A stretch of 32,158 bases of DNA from Hofstenia miamia (Eukaryota > Xenacoelomorpha > Acoela > Hofsteniidae), in the NCBI GenBank assembly GCA_900660155.1, contig CABFPE010000237.1, positions 602,309 to 634,466 on the forward strand, in the 5' to 3' direction. A program made the position numbers and the translations under genes. The notes below the pieces were generated by a model. The model worked only from the letters and a program-made list of their open reading frames with translations. It was not told the DNA's origin and searched no databases. Positions 12,165 through 24,399 of this stretch are shown piece by piece (within the stretch, counting starts at the first letter, position 1; every line of letters begins with the position of its first letter).

Positions 12165-12489
12165 CAGCGGTTCTCAACATGCGAGTCGCAACATCTTTGG
12201 GGTTCAAATGAACATTTGCCAGATGTGCTCTAGCTTCTTAGAAATTTGCAATTTTTTTCAATAAACTGTCAAATTTTGCATGTAATTAGAAGCCAGAATT
12301 CTTACTTTGAACTCTAAAAGATGGTAAAATTAATAAAAAAACTGTCCAATTAGACTAAATATTATGGAAGTTGTCGACAATTTTAGTCCACACAATTTAT
12401 GACAGGAAAGAAATATTTATTTGGTTGGTCACCACCACATTGAAATTAGCATTAAGGGGTCACAGTTCAAGAAAATTTGAGAACAACTG
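12165..12489. mobile_element. Nonautonomous hAT element with SPIN/Charlie-like ends
   Basis: The element is 325 bp. The left end starts CAGCGGTTCTCAACATG and the reverse complement of the right end starts CAGTTGTTCTCAAATTT, which match at the first 13 positions except two. The internal ends (GTCGCAACATCTTTGGGGTT at the left; GGTCACCACCACATTG and AAGGGGTCAC at the right) resemble the ends of the SPIN/Charlie branch of hAT transposons as I remember them. It is flanked by ATTTAAGC (12157-12164) and CTTTAAGC (12490-12497), an 8 bp target duplication with one mismatch, the length expected for hAT. The interior is AT-rich with no transposase, so it depended on an autonomous relative. Confidence 0.8.
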
Positions 12490-12497
12490 CTTTAAGC
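12490..12497. repeat. Target-site duplication, right copy
   Basis: CTTTAAGC directly follows the right end of the SPIN-like element; one base differs from the left copy. Confidence 0.75.
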
Positions 12498-13743
12498 CCA
12501 CGTAAATCCCGCGGATGTCAGTAGTGTATTGAATACGTTGGACCAAAATATTCAGTAACTTATAGCACATATGGATGAAGGATTAATCAAATATTAATTG
12601 AATTAAACTAATCAATCAAGAAAACTAAATTCTTTGTTTCCATCATTATTTTTAATTTGAATTAAAAGAAAATATTTCAGGTAGTATTAAAGGCTCCTGG
12701 TCTTGATTAGATTAGACCAGTCAATTTATCGAAAAAAATTGACCCGCAAGGATTCTGACACATTTTGAAATAAAAAAGTCACCATGCTAAAGCTATAAAT
12801 TCGAAAGTAAAACCCTGAATTCTATTAGCATTATCACAATGATTCCAATTTGAATATAATCGAAGCTAAGTATTCAACTTTCATTAGTAGCACTCTAAGG
12901 CATCACAAGAGGCATTCCCTCACCCCTCCAGTTAATTTCGGTAATTCACCATTAATTACTATCGATTTCAATCAGAAACATTAAAGCTGTTTGCGCAGTA
13001 AAGTTGAGACATTTCAAAGGAAGGCTCGAATCTAACATTTAATTGCATTTTATGTCGTGTAAAGTTATTGTCGCAATGTTAAACCGTCCCTTTGATGGCG
13101 ACGTTTGATGTAGCCAAATATTAAATTCCATCCTCGTATATTTGACGCCAACTCTAACGTATTTATCCTTTAAGCACCCATGGCAATTTTTAAGAGCGGT
13201 TATGAATGCATAAAACGCAAGGCTTTTGTGACCCCTTCCTTGTTTTTTTTAAAATAATTCATTAATGTATTTGAAATAAATTGAATCACAAAAAGTAATA
13301 AAACAAAGATATTGAATAAAGCCGCACAGCTGGATGTGGTGAATATTTGAGTATGTCTCAGAGATGGAAATGCGCTGGGCTGGGTTTGGACTAAAATCTC
13401 ATGGGCCAAAATGGGCTTGATATTATATTTTGTGTTAAAAATTTGATACGTATTTTTTCTCCTTCATATAGATTATTACAATGCCAGCATGTTTTGGTAA
13501 AGAGAAATTTTGTTGAAGGGTTTTGGTAGTTAAAAATGTAAAGAATTTGCAGGGCCACAGAGAGAGAGAGCGCTCTTTTGAAGGAAGTCTTCTTGCACAT
13601 AATTAATGGGAATGAATCAAACTAACAATAATCCTTCAAGCGACTCGGAATACCATTGTTCCATGATCACCCATGCCATGCTCCTTAAAAGGGTAAATTT
13701 ACTACTAACTTTGAGAAATTCAAGCGTTTTTCCTTAAACACAG

Positions 13744-13774
<31 letters not shown>

Positions 13775-14169
13775 TAGTTTAAAGATATATATTTTGTTCA
13801 AGACATTACATATAGTGTTCCACAAAAGAAATTGCCAAAATTCATATAAAACTTGTCCGAAAAAACTTCAAACAAAGTATTGATATTAGTTATACATGCA
13901 ATGTATACTTACACAAAATTGAAGTAGTATTGAATTTCTTGGAGACCCTACTAATGAAAAAATCAGTTAATTTGTGCATATTTTAAATAATAGCTATTTT
14001 TTTGTTTCTGAGTAATTAGAATTTAATATACCGGGACCTACTTTTGTTGCAAGCTGAAATCAAATATTACCATTTGCACCTGACATGCTCGCAAGTTGAT
14101 ACGAAAAAGCCGTTTATACTGTATATATCGGTTCTTATATTTTTGCTGTTTTGAACTTACATTTGTAAA
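12498..14169. other. AT-rich noncoding stretch with one TA microsatellite
   Basis: No supported gene was found. Minus-strand open frames at 13200-13409 and 13391-13600 are unrecognised. A short GA run sits at about 13561-13571. Confidence 0.6.
13744..13772. repeat. (TA)n microsatellite
   Basis: Uninterrupted TA dinucleotide tract of 29 bases. Confidence 0.95.
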
Positions 14170-14207
14170 TAGACGCTATGCGTTGCCAAGGGGAGGACAT
14201 GGTGGAA

Positions 14208-14360
14208 TGTCCCCAGTCAGGTTTTTAAAATTGATTTTGACTGATTCCATCATAACATTTTTGGTAATATATTTGCAAAATTCAACATCTAAGATCGTGA
14301 AATGCATTTTTAGGGTCTAATTTGTCAGTATTTTCAAAAATGACTAAGATGCCCCAGTCA
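14208..14360. repeat. Pair of CCCCAGTCAG direct repeats in a GC-rich patch
   Basis: The 10-mer CCCCAGTCAG occurs at about 14211 and again at about 14351. GC-rich sequence surrounds both (GGGGAGGACATGGTGG before the first, AAATCCCGCGTACACCCCTG after the second). This looks like the two ends of a small decayed repeat, family unknown. Confidence 0.3.
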
Positions 14361-14789
14361 GAAAATCCCGCGTACACCCCTGATCTAGTCAATGCAATCT
14401 TTGAGTGTATGCAACTGCTTCTGCATCACAATCATATAAGCCATGTTCCTACTTTTAAGAAAAATGTGCTCAACATTTTCATATTATTAACAATAAAAAA
14501 ATACTTCCGTTATCTGAAATTTAAGTATAATTTGTATCTATTGACTAGAGAATATCTGCCTCCGAATACATTAGAGGGCGGGTATTGCAGCTGGAATTTT
14601 TTGCTGGGCGCAGCTAGTTGCAAATTTTTGTTTTTAGCTTTCCCGGTTGCCACCATGATTTTAAAAGTCATCCTCTACCACAAAACTTTTATTGTACATG
14701 TACATAGTATTCACCATATTTCTTTAAATTTGTCTGGACTCACATTCACCTTGAATAAAATGCATTATTCATTGAAAAAACCCTGTTAA
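14340..14789 (+). other. Unrecognised 150-codon open frame, coding status doubtful
   Basis: The frame runs from the ATG at 14340 to a stop at 14787-14789. It is long for chance in such AT-rich sequence, though not conclusive. The product has no domain I recognise: an ordinary N-terminus, a hydrophobic stretch at roughly residues 90-120 (NFLLGAASCKFLFLAFPV) and a His-rich patch (VHVHSIHH). It overlaps a GC-richer patch (14170-14400) in which CCCCAGTCAG occurs twice. No splice-site arrangement or promoter was convincing. It may be a fragment of an old repeat. Confidence 0.15.
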
Positions 14790-17700
14790 ATTCAACTTGA
14801 AAATCAATACATAATTTAAATTTATGGCTGCTAAAAATTGTAACTTAAAAATTAAAGCAGTCTCTATATAAGGCATCAAAAAACTAATTAAAGGTTAATT
14901 TTAATCTCCTGTACACATACTTCCCAATACCAGTCTGAATTCAAATTTTACGGCCAATGGCGGCAGTCCTACGACCTGAAGATATCAGCAGGTGCATAAA
15001 TTTGCATTTGATACAGTTGAAAGACCTAGAAATAATTTTTTTGGGATTTGATTTTTAATATTAAAAGCCTATTGTCAATTTGAAACTTAAAATTATAATG
15101 ACAAAAAGATAAAGTTAAACAATAAAAATGCTCCATTAATTATCCAAATATTCAATTGCATGTTGAACGATAAATCAATTTAATTGTTAATATGACTTCC
15201 TTTAATAGATTTCCATTAGTTGGTAGAAATCGATGTAGTAAATTATAATCGAGGCGTGATACATTCAATTGCCATAGCACTGGCTACCTCATTGCACAAG
15301 AATGGTAACATTTGCAAATAACACGTATATCCACGAATGCTTAGCTAAGCCCTTTAGGATTTCTTGTCTATGAAAATATTGAAAATAGGTAAAATTATGA
15401 TTAGTGAATAGAAGTATATATATATATATATATATATAATTAATAAATTAATTAATCGGTAATATATTTTAACAATTAAATTTTTGTTTAACTATTAATC
15501 AGCTTCAGCTCTGTAGGAACGATTATTTAGTTTTGCTGGATATATTTTAAACAACACGCGTTCGTCACTTGAACGAAATACTGATATTATGCTTGTTTGC
15601 GTAGATGGTTATCTGACAATATTTGAAAAAGAAAAATCTTGTTTCATTTCTTTCCTTTAACTGATTTGCCAATATATGTTAGTGCAGAAGCTTTGATTAA
15701 ATTGAACGTTAACTATTAATTACTCTTTAATTCACTAAAAGTTGTGATCTGCTTAAAAGTTAATCAAGTTAACAAACCCTTACAAAAATGCACATGAAGC
15801 AAACAAATAAATTTTCACATTTAAGCAAACTACATTGTCATGATGGAGTATCCAATATGCTTTCGGCGCGGTCTTATTCTTAATTTCTCTGCAGTTCATT
15901 GACTTTGGAGTAAAAATGAACATATTTTATTGAAAATTTGTCAATAAATTAAGTAAAATCAACAGGTTAACTAACTTTGTAAGACTTTAATAACCTTATG
16001 ATTTTCATCGTTGCTTTAATCTTGATTTGAACCTAGACTTCAATCTACCAGGTTTCAGGATTCAAGGTGGATTTTGGAGGATTTGCCCCGAATATTGTAA
16101 ATCCACAGTAACGACCTCCAAAAATTTTGAAATTTTGAAAATGAGGGATGAATGAGATTTTTGACAAATGGAAGAAGGAGTGAATCGATCAAGTTAGACT
16201 TAGAATAGCTGAATTATTCCATTGATATGTTGAATGTCCCTATCATAATATGATGTCATTGAAATTATGCGGGATTCAACTTCATTTCTGTGCAGTTTGA
16301 TTTATTATTCATTATTTTTCTAATACCAAAATTTTCACATTATCACATATAAAGAATAAACCGTGAAAAAATTATCTAATTTGCATTAATTATTTCGTAC
16401 ATACAATTTCGCCCCGCCTCAACAACTCAAGGTTATATAAAATAATTATTGACTAATGGAGGTCATTGCAAATGGTTATTGCTTTATAAGATATATTTGT
16501 TATAATTTTACTAATTTTGCTCTACAATGGTGCAAATTTGAAGGTGAGATTGAACAGTTACAATGAAAAAATTATTTTTTACTCCTTTTGAAACTTTTCT
16601 CAATATGCTTAAAAAGTTTTTTTAATTGGCCCTAATATGTTTTGCCAACTGCGGGATCGTTAAGCATTAGAAATATTCAAATTGCCTTATAATCCACAAG
16701 AATTTGTCAATTTGACTAGAAAGCATTATCTAATGCACAAGGCAAGGAAGAACAATGGAATTCTACCTATCCATATTTGCTAAAATTGAAACTTGGGAAT
16801 TCATTAACACGCCAGTGGTTTGCTAATAGGATATTAAAATAAACACTGTCATCACTATTTGTGCTGTACTTTTCGAATAATGATAACGAAAACTTCAATA
16901 TCAATTATAAGTTGTCTAGAAAACAATTTTATGTGACGTACGAAAAATCATTCGAATATAAACTTGGGAAACAAGGGAAATCCCAATAGCATTGTATGAG
17001 GTTAAACGTGAGAAGCGTTCATTAGTCAAAATCAATTATGATTTTTCACTTGATTGCAAAACTGTCTGCCTACATAATCTATAAAATAAAATTATAAATA
17101 GGCTCTATTACGTAATCTTAGTAAAGCATATAATTTGTAACTTTGATTAATAATTACTAATAGGGAAATGAATTAAAGATATTCTTGAAATTCGAATAAT
17201 TTCTCAAAATTCCCGGTAATTGAATTTAATCTTTGTATATTGATTTTACATAGTAGAGAACAAAGAATTCTCTGATAAGACATTTTGATTCGACCTAATC
17301 GACTCAAGTGAAAACCTGCCAAATTTATCCAACCATATTGATCTAATCTTTTTCTAGACGTGTGCATCAGGTAGAAAATTATTCAGTTTACACGTGAAAA
17401 CATTAATTTGTTGAAGACAATTTTTCTAATTTCAGCACTGATTTACAAATATTTACTAAGAATACAGAATAGAGTTTGGTATCAACTTAAATGATAACTA
17501 TTATTGTATTATATAGCAATAATATTTTAATAGTTGTTAGAAAGATTTAAAACATAAACATCATAAATTACTCGATCTTACACAACTAGGGTTGTTGCAC
17601 AACTGGAAGGACTCAGGCTCTAAGAAATTTGAAGTATATGACGTAAACTTAATTGTTATAATAACAACCATTAGCTTTACTTTAATTAATTTGTTCAATT

Positions 17701-18935
17701 TTTAACTATTTAGTAAATTCTGAACTCCAAAAAAAATCAACTTAAGAAAAATTTCAATTTGCAGAGATTAACTGGATCAGTCTAGCGTCATTGCTGGTTG
17801 TTGTCTTCGTCTAGGCTAAGGTTTTTCATTTTTCATCCTGTATTTGTAAATATGTAGTAATTAGTTTTGTGTATAAGACTAAATTTTTGCTTGTTAATAG
17901 GAAACAGTTTTAGAAAAGCTTACTTTGCCATAATGTCAAGATGATAATGTGCCGACCCATTGATATTATATCAGTTTTGGAATTTCATGACTATTGCCAC
18001 AGCTGCTGGAATCCACTGAAAAAAATCTAGAAGTCATTCAAATTCAATGAAGCTAAGGATTGTTATAGGAAAAAATACATATGTCTAAATTCAAATGAAG
18101 CAATGTGTTATATTTATTTAAAAAAAATAGAATGCATAATAATAATGGCAAACATAAAATTGCGTATCCATTAAAATCTTACCATTATATAAAGAACTTC
18201 CGTTATTTCGTTGAAATGCCTGTCTCAATGATACGTCAAGTGTCATAATACATTTTGGGTTATCTTTACTGAATATTAAATTTAGACAAGGAGATATTGT
18301 CATTAAATAGAAACCTCTAAGAAATTAATGTCACTTAAAGTTCTCTAGATATTGTGGCATAGTGATCTGAAAAGGCCTTTCAATCCTAAGTGATGTATGA
18401 TCACCCTAATTTTTCAAAATATAAAATTTTGAATGAATTCAGTATTTTTTGCTAAATTGGAAGACTAAATATTGCATAATTTTTACCATAATTATTTTAT
18501 TTTTTTAAAAATCTGCCACGTGGTTAGTTACCGATGAGAGTAATATAAATTTGATTTTGCAAAAATGATCACTGAAGTTTTATAGATCAATATTTGAAAC
18601 AAATAAGTATTTTCGATTAAAATTTTATAATTAGGAAAAGATCGTTTACCATAAACGAAAATTTTGCGCTATTTTAGAGATGACCGAATTTATAATGAAT
18701 GCTTAAAATTTTGGCTTAAGTTTTAAATCTTAAATAGGAAAATTTCTGCAAAGACAAGAGCTTGGTCACTATCGCATCCTACAAATGTTTTACATTCCTT
18801 GGATTTCTAGGATCTAATTAGAAATTTAGTATATTTCTGAAAAAGTCCTGCACATAAATATATCAATTAAAACCGTTAACCAGCTAAAATTTTTTGGCTG
18901 ATTGTATAAAAATTTACAAATTAAATCATATGTTT
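14790..18935. other. AT-rich noncoding stretch, one TA microsatellite
   Basis: I found no supported gene. TACGGCCAATGGCGGCAG near 14950 resembles the right end of the candidate element at 4003-4345. The minus-strand frames at 17173-17367 and 18118-18303 are unrecognised. Confidence 0.6.
15415..15438. repeat. (TA)n microsatellite
   Basis: Uninterrupted TA dinucleotide tract of 24 bases. Confidence 0.95.
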
Positions 18936-18939
18936 CGAC

Positions 18940-20300
18940 GGTTTTTGACCTAGATGGATAAAATATTTCAAACCGTTGAAGATACTAAGAAATCGCTGCA
19001 AACAATCTCTGAACGAGATTCACTACTACAAACTCAATTTTGCAAAAAAATGTTTTTTAATCCTTTTTGTCTTTCATTGATATATGAACTATTTACAAAA
19101 GAGCCTGTTCTTATTTGGTTTTTAAGCCATGTTAAGCTCCTTGTTAAAATTCAAAACTTCCGTTAGCATAGATTTTATATCCCTTTCCAAGAAAGTTAGT
19201 TGTATTGCTACTGCCCTTACTTTCAGAAATTTTTGAAAATATTATAATCTTTCATGTGCAGTACTGTACCGGAAATATGCAAAAAAGCTATAGTTCGTCC
19301 CCTTCTAAAAAATTAAATTGCAACAAAGAATTACTTTCCAACTATAGATCTGTTTCGAATATTTCTCTCATGGTGAAAATTTTAGGAAACGGTAGTTTTA
19401 TGACAATTGAATGATCATTTATAATAGATATTCATTGAGAGAAAAATACCAATCAGCATATACAAAGTATTATTCAACTGAATCTTGATGATGATGGATA
19501 AGGGAATGTGTGGAATTGTTATTTTATTAGACTTATCTGCCGCTTTTGATACATTGGATCATTCTATAATTATTCAACGCTTACATTATCGTTATTGCGT
19601 TTCTGGGTCAGCTCTTGATTGATTTATATCCTATTTAACTGGAAGAAAGCAGGAAGTAGAAATTGACTCCTCGGTATCACGAGATTTTCCTTTAAATACT
19701 GGAGTACCACAAGGCTCAATTTCGTGACCTTTGCTTTCAGTACATTTACTTTGGCTCCTGGTGAATTAGTGTGCTTATACAATATCGAATACCATGTATC
19801 TGCTGATGGCACGCAGCTCTATATGGGTTTTGTTCCAAACAAAGATCAAGTTTCATGCTTGGAAATCTGCATTGATGAGATAAAATCATGGATGTTCAAG
19901 AACCGGCTTACGATTAATGATGCTAAAACAGAACTTCTGGTTGTTGGGACTAGTAGACATATTGATAAAGGAATCAACATCAGTAATGAACCTTGGTGTT
20001 TTATTTGACACAAATTTAAAGATGAGTATACATGTGAACAAAGTTAGAGTAACTGCATTATATAATCTGAGTAATATTATGAGGATTCGGCATTGCTTAA
20101 CTGTTGCATCAGCAGCGACTCTAGTAAAATCCTATTGTATTGCCCCATTTGGATCTGCTGTGCTACAAATTTACAGAAATATTTCAGTCCGTATTCAATT
20201 TTTCAGCAAAGTAATTTTCCGAAATTTAGCCCTTGCTCCGAGCATTGACCAACTATATAAGTAATATATGTGCAACCACCTTGTGTAATTATAAATGTAG
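18940..20300 (+). pseudogene. Broken reverse transcriptase of a CR1-like LINE retrotransposon
   Basis: This is an ORF2 remnant of a non-LTR retrotransposon, spread over several frames. In order I can see: a weak upstream part (MDKIFQTVEDTKKSL, from 18954); PFPRKLV and LLPLLSEIF (about 19171-19240); VPEICKKAIVRPLLKK (about 19268-19310); NYRSVSNIS (about 19340); motif [15 protein letters not shown] with its Asp at 19548-19550; motif B NTGVPQGS (19695-19718); motif C at about 19799-19810, where the expected YADD reads SADG; then DEIKSWMFKNRLTINDAKTELL, and NLGVLFDTNLKMSIHVNKV after another frame change. In-frame TGA codons at 19620-19622 and 19725-19727, at least three frame changes and loss of the second motif C Asp make it inactive. 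The [12 protein letters not shown] and WMxxNxLxxNxxKTE patterns suit the CR1/Rex/L2 group. I did not recognise the endonuclease domain or a 3' tail, so the copy is probably truncated. Confidence 0.85.
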
Positions 20301-20790
20301 AAGAATTCTCCTCTACGTAGAAAACTAGCATACGATACTTTTTTCAAAATTGTAGCCCTCCTGTTTTTTCTGCAGTTAAGGCAACAATTGCCTTTTTATT
20401 TTCTATATGAGTACATGTCTGTGAAATTGAGCTACTTGCTTGAGGTCTATATTCTTTGAATTAATTATAGAATTTATGCAAAAGAGCATGTTACTGATTC
20501 TTGTTGGAATTGGTAGAATTGATTTGCTTTGAGAATCCCTGACAATCTAATATTTTCTCTGAAAAATTTCTTTCTTAGACGCAGTTGAAACTCTAATTTC
20601 ACACCAAGGGAAATAATAATAGAAACAGTTAATTAAATTATTCAACAATTGCACTTTAACTACAACAAACCGACAATCCCAGGAAAAGCACATTGTGATC
20701 TTCTTTTGATGATTCAGATGTTGAATTTAGCTTATGAAGATGTTCTATCCGAACAAGATAGTTAACCTACTGAACTTAGAGCATATGTAG
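20301..20790. other. Noncoding stretch downstream of the LINE remnant
   Basis: No frame is recognisable. It may hold decayed 3' sequence of the LINE, but I see no poly-A or short tandem tail that would mark its end. Confidence 0.4.
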
Positions 20791-21008
20791 TTTGAACACA
20801 ATATTACTTCTTTAGTCTGTTTAATTGACCAGTGATTCTGTCAGGTTAGCAAATGTTTCTGTTAATCAAAACAAAATTTGTAGACAATCTTGAGAGTGTT
20901 CCAATGGCATAAAACCAAAGAAATTGTTTACTTAAATTTAAGAAAATGTAAAATCCCTGTATCTAACTTTTCAACAATCAAAATAATAAATTTAAGCTAT
21001 TCAAACTT
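20791..21008 (+). repeat. Long inverted repeat, left arm
   Basis: This arm of about 218 bases is similar in inverted orientation to 21151-21387. An 18-base block is exactly shared: AAAATCCCTGTATCTAAC at 20950-20967 and its reverse complement at 21191-21208. Other shared blocks are TTTCTGTTAATC, AAAATTTGTAGACAA, GAGAGTGTT and ATAAAACCAAAGAAAT, in the same order. The arms differ by substitutions and several small insertions. Confidence 0.8.
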
Positions 21009-21150
21009 ACTTAAGTACCATAGAACTAGAACTAACTGATTACCAGGAAACTGTTCTATGTTATGGCTAATATGCTTGACATATTTTATCTCAAGCCTGA
21101 AAAATTTATATTGGAGGCATGGAAAATAAATGAATGAGATATAAACCATA

Positions 21151-21387
21151 CCAAACTTAGAGTAAATATATTTTTTTTTATTGTTGAAAGGTTAGATACA
21201 GGGATTTTATATTTCCTCAAATTTACATAAACGATAGTTACGATTTCTTTGGTTTTATACCTTTGTAACACTCTCACGTTTGTCTACAAATTTTGATTAA
21301 CAGAAATCTTTTTAAGAAATTAAGATTGATAACATGACGGAATAACTGATCTATTCAACAGATTAAGAAAGGAATATCGTCGAACAT
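21151..21387 (-). repeat. Long inverted repeat, right arm
   Basis: Inverted partner of 20791-21008, separated from it by about 140 bases. Its minus strand has an open frame at 21277-21086 (VLQRYKTKEIV, then KIPVSNLSTIKK) that is broken in the left arm, so the repeat may derive from a once-coding element. I do not recognise the protein. Confidence 0.8.
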
Positions 21388-23865
21388 TCAGTAATATCCC
21401 ACAATAAGTTATTGAAGAACAGCAACTTGAAGAAATATAGCATTTAATATAATCACAAGTTTTTTTGCAAATTTACACATTTAAATTTTGCCAATTTTTT
21501 TTAAGGAAGCTAATTTCTTGTTTATCTCTGTATATTTCATAAACACTTTGAGATTATTGTATTAATTACCAAGTATATTTGCTCATGATATTCTATTAAG
21601 ATCCAAACAAAAAATAATCAAATAGCAACCGATTAGAAGGTTGATTCCAGGGCATTGCTGCAAATGTTCATCTTCTGCTGTTACACCTGTACGTCGGAAT
21701 AATTGCTATTGAGAATTTACCATATTGCAGAAGTATTATCAAAATATAGTATTTGAATCCGAATGCATCCGAAATTATGAAATTCGATCTAAACCGAAAG
21801 GGATCCCAAAAATCCACAATTACTATGGTATTTTCCCTAGAAAGAAACTTTTCTTTATTATGATTTTGAAATAATTAATTATATTGTACTTAGTGTAGCC
21901 TGCGTTGGCAATAGTTGGTTGCAAATTTGTACAAGAAATCTTTGCAGTACCTGGATTTCATATTTATAAATTTTCAGAATTCTCACAAAGAAATATAAAA
22001 AATTTATTTTAATAGACAGCAATGCATTTTATTGGTTGTTAAACATTAAACATTGTTTTATGATTGTATATCATTTACAAGAGTGTTTAAGCAGAAATTC
22101 CATTAAGAGTTATCTGCTTCTGGAAAGATATATTTTATCTAACACCGAGATTTCAATATAGGAATAGCTCCTTTAATATCAGCGAATTAAACGCTAGATT
22201 ATAAATAAATTTATTCAACTAGATTTCGTCTGACCTGCTTGAAGATCTCCACTACTTAAATTGAGTAACTTTTCTATTTACACAGAGTGCCAGTCGCAGA
22301 AATTGTCATCTACAATTCTAAATGTTAGACATATGGCAATTCCAGCTGTTAAAGCCCTATATTTCTCTTTACATTTATTTATTTGATTTAAGTACCTTTG
22401 TCTTTTGAGTACATAAAGCTTACACTGTATAGTCTTTGCAAATACTTTGAAATCTGTAGTTAATGACAATGAAATAAAATGCTCATTCTTCTTGGAATAA
22501 GCAGTTAGTTAGGAATGGCTCATCTTTGCAAAAGTCATTGTAGAATAAATTTGGTCAATATTGGATCAATAACTGTATAAGTCGCCTACCACCCACGCAT
22601 CTAATCTAATACTATTACTTTGTATAATGGCTAAAATGATACTTACATTAATAATGAATAACTAGAATGAATTGAATTTTGTAAAAGACTATAATATTTT
22701 CATTTGAAAAGACCAATTTGTTAAATAAGATTGTTCTAATATGCCCAAGTTCTTGTGTTTCGAAACCATGCAAAAATTTTTACATTGGCTACAGTTTTAA
22801 ACCAAATCAAGTATCACTACATAAAAATCTCAGCTATTCAGTATCAATATGAACTACAATCAACAAACAACTGGCTCCAAACATACACTAAGATGTGCTG
22901 CTAAGCACTATATTACGGTTGGAAAATTGCGTGGTTTCATATAAAATTTGGTTTGTTGCAAATAAGCTAAGTATCGTAGAAAATTTTAAAAAGACCAAGT
23001 TTTTTATATTTATGCACTTAATTTTCCATAAGGTTACAAGATGAAAAAGTAGAAAATTTCGTCTTCCTAAAGTAGTAATTAGTTATTGTTCGATATCTTG
23101 AAAATGATATGACTATAATTTACATCAAATTGTAAAAAATTTCTTTAATCAGTCTAATTGTATTCTTTTAATACAGAGATAAACAATTGATTTCCACAGA
23201 ATCTACACATAACTTTAAAATCAGAGTACCATTATATGTTCATGTTCTTTCCAAAATGAACATGCTTAATTTATGAATTTGCTACATTGGAAAACTTTTC
23301 AAAATATTAATTAATAGTAATAAATGAAAAGCTAGTCTCCTGAAAATTAACCTTCATTTCAAGACTATAAATTATTAATACTCTAATAAGTTAAGTATTT
23401 TCAGTAAAATCTAGGCTTCGCCACTCAGTGTATTAATAATTGAAAATTGCATTTACATAAAGAATTGAATACTTCACTGAGAGATTTAATATTAAAATAA
23501 TTTTAAGTAAGTTATCCAATTATGGAAATGGCGAAATCCATTTAATTTGAAATATTGAGGTAAGTAAGTCAATTTTCACATCACTTCTCATTAAGATTTT
23601 AGAAATCTAGTGTGAATAACCATGGTTTCTAAAACCTAAGATGCCGAAACATCTAGTGCGACTTGCAAATTTTAAGCAGTGCGGATCAATGAATATTAAG
23701 AAAATTTATGAGGATTTATAAACAATGATTTTGAATTGTATGGTAAAATTTAAGAGAAATGATTATCAATGACGTGATCGTAAAATTTTGTTGCATATTG
23801 AAAGTAAGCAAAATTTAAAATGCAGGCCATATTTATAAAATTTAAATATTTTGGTGTATTGATAA

Positions 23866-23866
<1 letters not shown>

Positions 23867-23898
<32 letters not shown>
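23867..23898. repeat. (TA)n microsatellite
   Basis: Uninterrupted TA dinucleotide tract of 32 bases. Confidence 0.95.
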
Positions 23899-23902
<4 letters not shown>

Positions 23903-24381
23903 GTAATAATCGGAGGGATATATGTTGGCGCACGCTACTTTGAATAGAAACAAAAAAGATAATGGGCAAATGCAACAACTATGTGATACGAATTAGAAAA
24001 CCCCATGGTATTCTGCATCGCTTAGTTAATTGCATCGTTGAAAAAAAACTTCATAATTTTCATTAATCAGAGCAAAGCAAAAAAACTTCATGCTCAACAG
24101 GGGCCAGGCTAGCTCATATATTTTGTGTTCGAAAGAAAATGGCTTATGCAGGTACATATTCGCATTTTCCATATAATTAGTGACTAATTTTTGCAATATT
24201 AATTCTCCATTTATTTATCTTCATAACCTCGTCGAAGATATATTATCCAGAGCTTTACATTGTTTTGAAACAGTTCTAACAGTTTTATGTACCACTTGGA
24301 ATGCTTTGCGTACACGAGAACAGGATACATAACGATTTTTCTAAGGTGCATGTGTAATTTGTAACGCTAAATGTGGAACGT

Positions 24382-24399
24382 AAAAGGAACGTTCCTTTT
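24382..24399. repeat. 18 bp perfect palindrome
   Basis: AAAAGGAACGTTCCTTTT is fully self-complementary. It could bind a dimeric regulator or be coincidental. No gene is adjacent. Confidence 0.6.

Noticed and set aside
23750..23978. Two minus-strand open frames with runs of Tyr-Ile
   Set aside because: The runs are a translation of the (TA)n microsatellite; the rest has no recognisable motif.
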